DNA from: Rhodopirellula sp.
GTDB taxonomy: Bacteria > Planctomycetota > Planctomycetia > Pirellulales > Thermoguttaceae
Length of the DNA stretch: 35,521 nucleotides
Assembly: GCA_012728855.1 (NCBI GenBank)
Contig: JAAYEH010000093.1
Location: 1 to 35,521, forward strand
Reading direction: 5' to 3'
Positions 32,056-35,521 of the stretch are shown piece after piece (the stretch's first letter is position 1; every line of letters begins with the position of its first letter). The position numbers were made by a program, and so were the translations under genes. Under the pieces are notes generated by a model. That model was not told the DNA's origin. It saw only the letters and a list, made by a program, of their open reading frames with translations, and did no database searches.

Positions 32056-33873
32056 CTATCTTTCCGGCCGCTCGCCCATGATACCATACAGCCGGCGGTT
32101 GGCCTCGGCGACGGCTTCCTGGTCCATCTTGATCACCGCGCGGTCGTAGGTGAGATGGCCATTGACCTCGATCTCCACATCCGTAGTCTGGGTATAGACC
32201 GCCGCGGCCAGTCCCTGCTTGATGAGCGGGTGCAGCATGGCGACTTTCTCCAGATACGCCTGGGTGAGCGCCGCGGGGCTGTCGAAGCTGCGATAGCCCC
32301 AGTTGCCCTTGTCGAGCCAGGTATGGCCTTCCACCGGCAGGCCGAGGCCGCCGAATTCGCCGCAGACGACGGCCATGTGCGCGTCGGTCCGCGGCATCAC
32401 GGGATCGGGATAGGAGTGGACATCGAGAATGTCGCCGACGCCCAGGAAGTTTCCCCCGCTGGCGCTGTTGACCAGCCGGGTCGGATCGAGGCGGCGGAGC
32501 CAGGCGACGATTCCCGCCGTGTCGGACTGGCCCCAGCGTTCGTTGAACGGCACCCAGACGACGATCGAGGGATGATTGGAGAAATCCTCGACCAGCTCCG
32601 TCAATTCGGCGACGAAATCCATCTCCGACTCGGCGCTGCGGCGAAGCTCCGGCCCCTCGATCTCGACGTCGCGGATCCACTTGGGATGGGCGTCGCCGCT
32701 GGGCATGTCTTGCCAGACGAGCAGCCCCAGCTTGTCGCACCAGTAGTACCAGCGGTCCGGCTCCACCTTCACGTGCTTGCGGGCCATATTGAATCCCAGC
32801 GCCTTGGTCGCCTCGATATCGTACCGCAGGGCCTCGTCGCTGGCCGCCGTGTAGAGCCCGTCGGGCCACCAACCCTGATCCAGCGGACCGTATTGGAAGA
32901 GCGGTTCTCCGTTGAGCGCCAGACGATTCAATCCCTGTTTGTCTTTCTTAACCTCGATCTTCCGCAGGCCGAAGTAAGAGCCCACCTCGTCCACAGTCTT
33001 GCCATCCTGCACCAGCCAGACCTTCAGGTCGTAGAGGTGCGGCGAGTCGGGAGACCAAAGCTTCGGACCGTTCAGACGCACGGTCACGGGCCTGCCGGTC
33101 CGGCCTTCTGCCTGCCCGGCGGGCTGGTCGCCGTCAGCGGCCTCCACGCGCACGATGCCTTCTTGCGACCCGTCCACGGTGACATGCACGGCCGAGGCGT
33201 CGACGTCGGGCACGATCCGCAATCGCCGGATGTACTCCTTGGGCACCGGCTCCAGCCAGACCGTCTGCCAGATGCCCGTGACCGGCGTGTACCAGATGCC
33301 CTTGGGCTGGAGCACCTGCTTACCGCGCGGCTGATAGCCCTGGTCGGTCGGATCCCAAACCCGAACGACCACCTCGTTCTCACCCTGCTTGAGCATCTCG
33401 GTGATGTCCAGCGTGAAGGGATCGTAGCCACCGCGGTGCTCGCCGGCCGTTTGGCCGTTGACCCAGACTTGTGCCTCCCAGTCGACGGCCCCAAAGTGCA
33501 ACAGCGTACGCCGGTCCGACCAGCCCTCCGGCAACGTGACGGTCCGCCGATACCAGAGCCGCTCTTCCGGGCCGACCCGCTTCATCACACCAGACAGAGC
33601 CGATTCGATACAATACGGCACGAGGATTTCGCCGTCCCACTGCTCGGGCTTGGCGGCCTCCTTGGGCCGGACGGAATACTGCCAGAGGCCGTTGAGATTG
33701 TGCCAGTCCGGGCGGACCAATTGCGGGCGAGGATACTCCGGCCACGCCTTCTCCGGAGAGACCTCTTTGGTCCAACGCGTTGTGAGCCGTCCGTCGGCCG
33801 GCTTCCACTCGGCCCGCGAAGCAGTCACCAGCACTGGGAAGAGCAGGAAAGCGGCGATGAGGTTTTTCATCAT
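32056..33873 (-). CDS. Secreted glycoside hydrolase family 2 protein (beta-galactosidase-like)
   Basis: A 605-residue exported enzyme. AAGGA lies about 8 bases before the ATG at 33873, and the signal peptide is MMKNLIAAFLLFPVLVTASRA. Residues about 45-210 form the jelly-roll sugar-binding domain (LNGLWQYSV, then LWYRRTVTLPEGW, then WEAQVWVNGQTAGEHRGGYDPF). An immunoglobulin-like domain follows to about 320, then the TIM barrel. In the barrel, NER at E445 (VPFNERWGQ) is the expected acid/base and E506 (VCGEFGG) the expected nucleophile of retaining GH2 enzymes. Substrates in the family include beta-galactosides, glucuronides and mannosides; this one cannot be told apart by eye. It ends just before a frameshifted discoidin-like relic. 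Its length is close to that of other short planctomycete GH2 proteins, so it is probably complete. Confidence 0.9.
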   Translation of the reverse strand: MMKNLIAAFLLFPVLVTASRAEWKPADGRLTTRWTKEVSPEKAWPEYPRPQLVRPDWHNLNGLWQYSVRPKEAAKPEQWDGEILVPYCIESALSGVMKRVGPEERLWYRRTVTLPEGWSDRRTLLHFGAVDWEAQVWVNGQTAGEHRGGYDPFTLDITEMLKQGENEVVVRVWDPTDQGYQPRGKQVLQPKGIWYTPVTGIWQTVWLEPVPKEYIRRLRIVPDVDASAVHVTVDGSQEGIVRVEAADGDQPAGQAEGRTGRPVTVRLNGPKLWSPDSPHLYDLKVWLVQDGKTVDEVGSYFGLRKIEVKKDKQGLNRLALNGEPLFQYGPLDQGWWPDGLYTAASDEALRYDIEATKALGFNMARKHVKVEPDRWYYWCDKLGLLVWQDMPSGDAHPKWIRDVEIEGPELRRSAESEMDFVAELTELVEDFSNHPSIVVWVPFNERWGQSDTAGIVAWLRRLDPTRLVNSASGGNFLGVGDILDVHSYPDPVMPRTDAHMAVVCGEFGGLGLPVEGHTWLDKGNWGYRSFDSPAALTQAYLEKVAMLHPLIKQGLAAAVYTQTTDVEIEVNGHLTYDRAVIKMDQEAVAEANRRLYGIMGERPER

Positions 33874-33961
33874 GGACGGTTCCTTGATCGGGAAATGTTC
33901 AGTTCGCGGTTTCCGCGGCCGCCTTATTACTCAAAGTGTAAGTGCGGCACCGACGTGGAAA

Positions 33962-34056
33962 GGGGTCGGGAGTCTTTTTTCCGTGTCGGCCGGGCGATGG
34001 TTTCTCGTATGGACAGACGCTTTTCCGGCCGACACGGAAAAAAGACTCCCGACCCC
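33962..34056. repeat. REP-like long palindrome, copy 2
   Basis: Arms of 32 bases (33962-33993 and 34025-34056) are perfect reverse complements around a 31-base loop. The arm begins GGGGTCGGGAGTC and contains a T6/A6 run. It matches copy 1 (22426-22520) along the arms except for the length of the T run and one A/G difference (CCGTATCGG versus CCGTGTCGG), the second paired by a matching change in the opposite arm. The loops differ. It sits between the ceramidase-like gene and the GH2 gene, both on the minus strand. Paired changes in both arms imply selection or gene conversion for the hairpin. Confidence 0.88.
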
Positions 34057-34143
34057 CTCGGTCCCGCCACCGCCAGTAAATCCAACAGTTAATCATTCGC
34101 CGATCCTTTGTCAATGGCTTTCGACGCGGTTCTGCTTGGCCGG

Positions 34144-35490
34144 CTACTGCTCGCTTTCCGCCAGGCGTTTCGCCGCGCCAATGATCTGCTGTTCCAGGCC
34201 GGGCTGGAAGGGGCCGTGCATGCCAAAGTACACCATCGCTTCTCCGCCCTCGTAGCCGCCCTCCTGCAGAACCCGCTCGCTGGGGACGTAGGCAAAAATG
34301 TCGTTGCAGTAACTGGCGACCCAGATCGGCCGCCCGGCCAGTTCCCGCCGGAGCCGCAACGCGTAGTCCACGCACACCTCGCCGGCCAGTGCCACCATCA
34401 GCAAGTCTTGGCCAAAGCGAATGACTTGCACCGGGCAGGGATACGAGGTCGGCAGTGCGCGCCCGGCATCCAGTTCGTCCAGGAGATGCCTCGCCAGACG
34501 CTGCTGGTACTTGTTCTTGTCCTGCAGGAGTTTCTCAAGCTGCGGCCGGGCGGGCGGATCGACCAGCCTTAGATCGACGCGCTCGAAGCCGGCGGTCAGT
34601 GGCCCGCCGAGCGGACGCATCGAGCCGCCCAGCACCTCATCCACCGAAGCGGCCAGCGACTCGCCGTGCTGCCGAGCCAAGGGCACTTCGCTCCGCGGGT
34701 TGGGATTTACGTCGGCCCCGCAACCTGCCATGAACAGCGCCGTGGCGCCCGGATGCGTAGTCTCCAGGGCCGCCTGCGCAAACCCGGGATAATCGCCGTT
34801 GATCTCGTAGATGCCCAACGTGGTGCTGTGGCAGGCATAGCCGAACAGCACGGCCCGCACCGCGTCGTTTTCATCGCGAACAACCAGGACGGGCACACCG
34901 TGGTCGACCGGGGCATTGGGCGAGTCGGGCGAGAGCTTCAATCGCAGGGCGCGGCGGTTGGCTCCGAACGTGGCCTTCCCTTCGCCGAAAGCCAGTCTCG
35001 CCGGCCGCAGATCCTTCACCGCCGACTCCAATGCCAGCACGAGCTTGTCGGAAAGACTCTTCGTGTACGCGTCGACCGCGGCCTGCTGCTGGGCGGTGAG
35101 ATCGTAGACCAGCGGCGTCACCCCCGCCACCACCGGGCCGCTGTGCGTGTGGGAAACATTGAGCACGATCCGTTCGCGCGGGATGCCGGTCTGCTGAAAG
35201 ACTCGCTGGCAGACCGAGTCGCTCAGCCGGTCGTCGATGCCGATCAGGTCCATGGTGACGATCGCCGCGCGCGAGCCGTTGCGGTCCTCGAACACCAGCG
35301 CCTTGGCCCAGAGCGGCTGGAGTACGCCTTCCGACGGATGGTTCCGCGAGGCATAGCCACCCATCCAGATCGGCCCACTGGGCGTAATCTCGACACGTGC
35401 GGCGCCGACGCGCCACTGGGGCGGATCGGCAGCCGCCGATTGTGCTGCCAAAGTGAGTCCGACGATCAACGATAGACACAAGGTTCGCAT
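34144..35490 (-). CDS. Secreted neutral/alkaline ceramidase-like protein (PF04734-like N-terminal domain)
   Basis: A 448-residue exported protein. GGAG lies about 9 bases before the ATG at 35490, followed by a signal peptide (MRTLCLSLIVGLTLAAQSAAA). The sequence follows the neutral ceramidase N-terminal domain: VGAARVEITPSGPIWMGGY (about 28-46), AIVTMDLIGID, LNVSHTHSGP with the zinc-type histidines, and FGYACHSTTLG. FMAGCGADVNPNPR is also typical. Many bacterial relatives of this length lack the C-terminal immunoglobulin-like domain and have no proven ceramidase activity, so the substrate is open; planctomycetes encode several such genes. The gene is the first of a minus-strand pair with the GH2 gene 270 bases downstream, a gap that contains palindrome copy 2. 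Confidence 0.87.
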   Translation of the reverse strand: MRTLCLSLIVGLTLAAQSAAADPPQWRVGAARVEITPSGPIWMGGYASRNHPSEGVLQPLWAKALVFEDRNGSRAAIVTMDLIGIDDRLSDSVCQRVFQQTGIPRERIVLNVSHTHSGPVVAGVTPLVYDLTAQQQAAVDAYTKSLSDKLVLALESAVKDLRPARLAFGEGKATFGANRRALRLKLSPDSPNAPVDHGVPVLVVRDENDAVRAVLFGYACHSTTLGIYEINGDYPGFAQAALETTHPGATALFMAGCGADVNPNPRSEVPLARQHGESLAASVDEVLGGSMRPLGGPLTAGFERVDLRLVDPPARPQLEKLLQDKNKYQQRLARHLLDELDAGRALPTSYPCPVQVIRFGQDLLMVALAGEVCVDYALRLRRELAGRPIWVASYCNDIFAYVPSERVLQEGGYEGGEAMVYFGMHGPFQPGLEQQIIGAAKRLAESEQ

Positions 35491-35521
35491 GGGTCCGCGC
35501 TCCACGAGTTGATGTTCAAAA

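Noticed and set aside
31667..32872. A 401-codon minus-strand frame as a separate gene.
   Set aside because: Its first two thirds are an out-of-frame reading of the GH2 gene. Only the last part has protein-like character, which is reported as the decayed discoidin-like module.
32155..34092. A 645-codon plus-strand frame opposite the GH2 gene.
   Set aside because: Antisense to a gene with clear catalytic motifs; no motif in this frame.

Overview
The window looks like chromosomal DNA from a Planctomycetota bacterium of the Pirellulales type. This is inferred from gene content and style: GC-rich sequence, four Gfo/Idh/MocA oxidoreductases in 31 kb (two of them Tat-exported), several secreted glycoside hydrolases without SusC/SusD partners, and short palindromic repeats. 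No rRNA, tRNA, CRISPR array, phage structural gene or transposase was seen.

Layout. (1) 1-1334, minus strand: a cytosolic Gfo/Idh/MocA protein lacking the usual EKP lysine, followed by the N-terminus of a GH78-type alpha-L-rhamnosidase cut by the window edge. (2) 1694-11664, plus strand: four exported proteins. They are a DUF6259-like glycosidase with C-terminal carbohydrate-binding-like domains, a 1066-residue multidomain protein ending in a six-hairpin-like region, a Tat-exported deacetylase-like protein, and a serine beta-lactamase-fold protein fused to a shortened, eroded NamZ/DUF1343-like domain. A frameshifted gene relic follows at 11657-11988. (3) 11990-14424, minus strand: a GH29 alpha-L-fucosidase downstream of a XylR-like AraC-family regulator. 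(4) 14715-24520, plus strand: a tight catabolic gene run. It holds a lipoprotein TIM-barrel protein, a FucI-like isomerase, an FGGY kinase, two amidohydrolase-fold proteins (the first without its metal ligands), a class III aminotransferase, an SDR, a second TIM-barrel isomerase and a Gfo/Idh/MocA oxidoreductase. A Tat-exported Gfo/Idh/MocA follows at 24590-25897. (5) 25867-35490, minus strand: a GH36-like alpha-galactosidase with a discoidin domain, another Tat-exported Gfo/Idh/MocA, an orphan ORF6N protein, a GH2 enzyme trailed by a decayed discoidin-like module, and a neutral ceramidase-like lipid amidase.

Reading as a system. The secreted enzymes (GH78, GH29, GH36-like, GH2, DUF6259-like) would release rhamnose, fucose and galactose units from a complex glycan. 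The central operon would isomerise and phosphorylate a deoxy- or related sugar. Why it also carries an aminotransferase and a catalytic/non-catalytic amidohydrolase pair is not explained by a standard fucose pathway, and this is the best candidate here for undescribed biochemistry. No transporter gene is present.

Non-coding structure. Two copies of a long near-perfect palindrome (22426-22520 and 33962-34056) and a nested inverted-repeat element (29086-29247) look like REP/MITE-type elements. All family assignments come from reading motifs in the translations; no database search was run.
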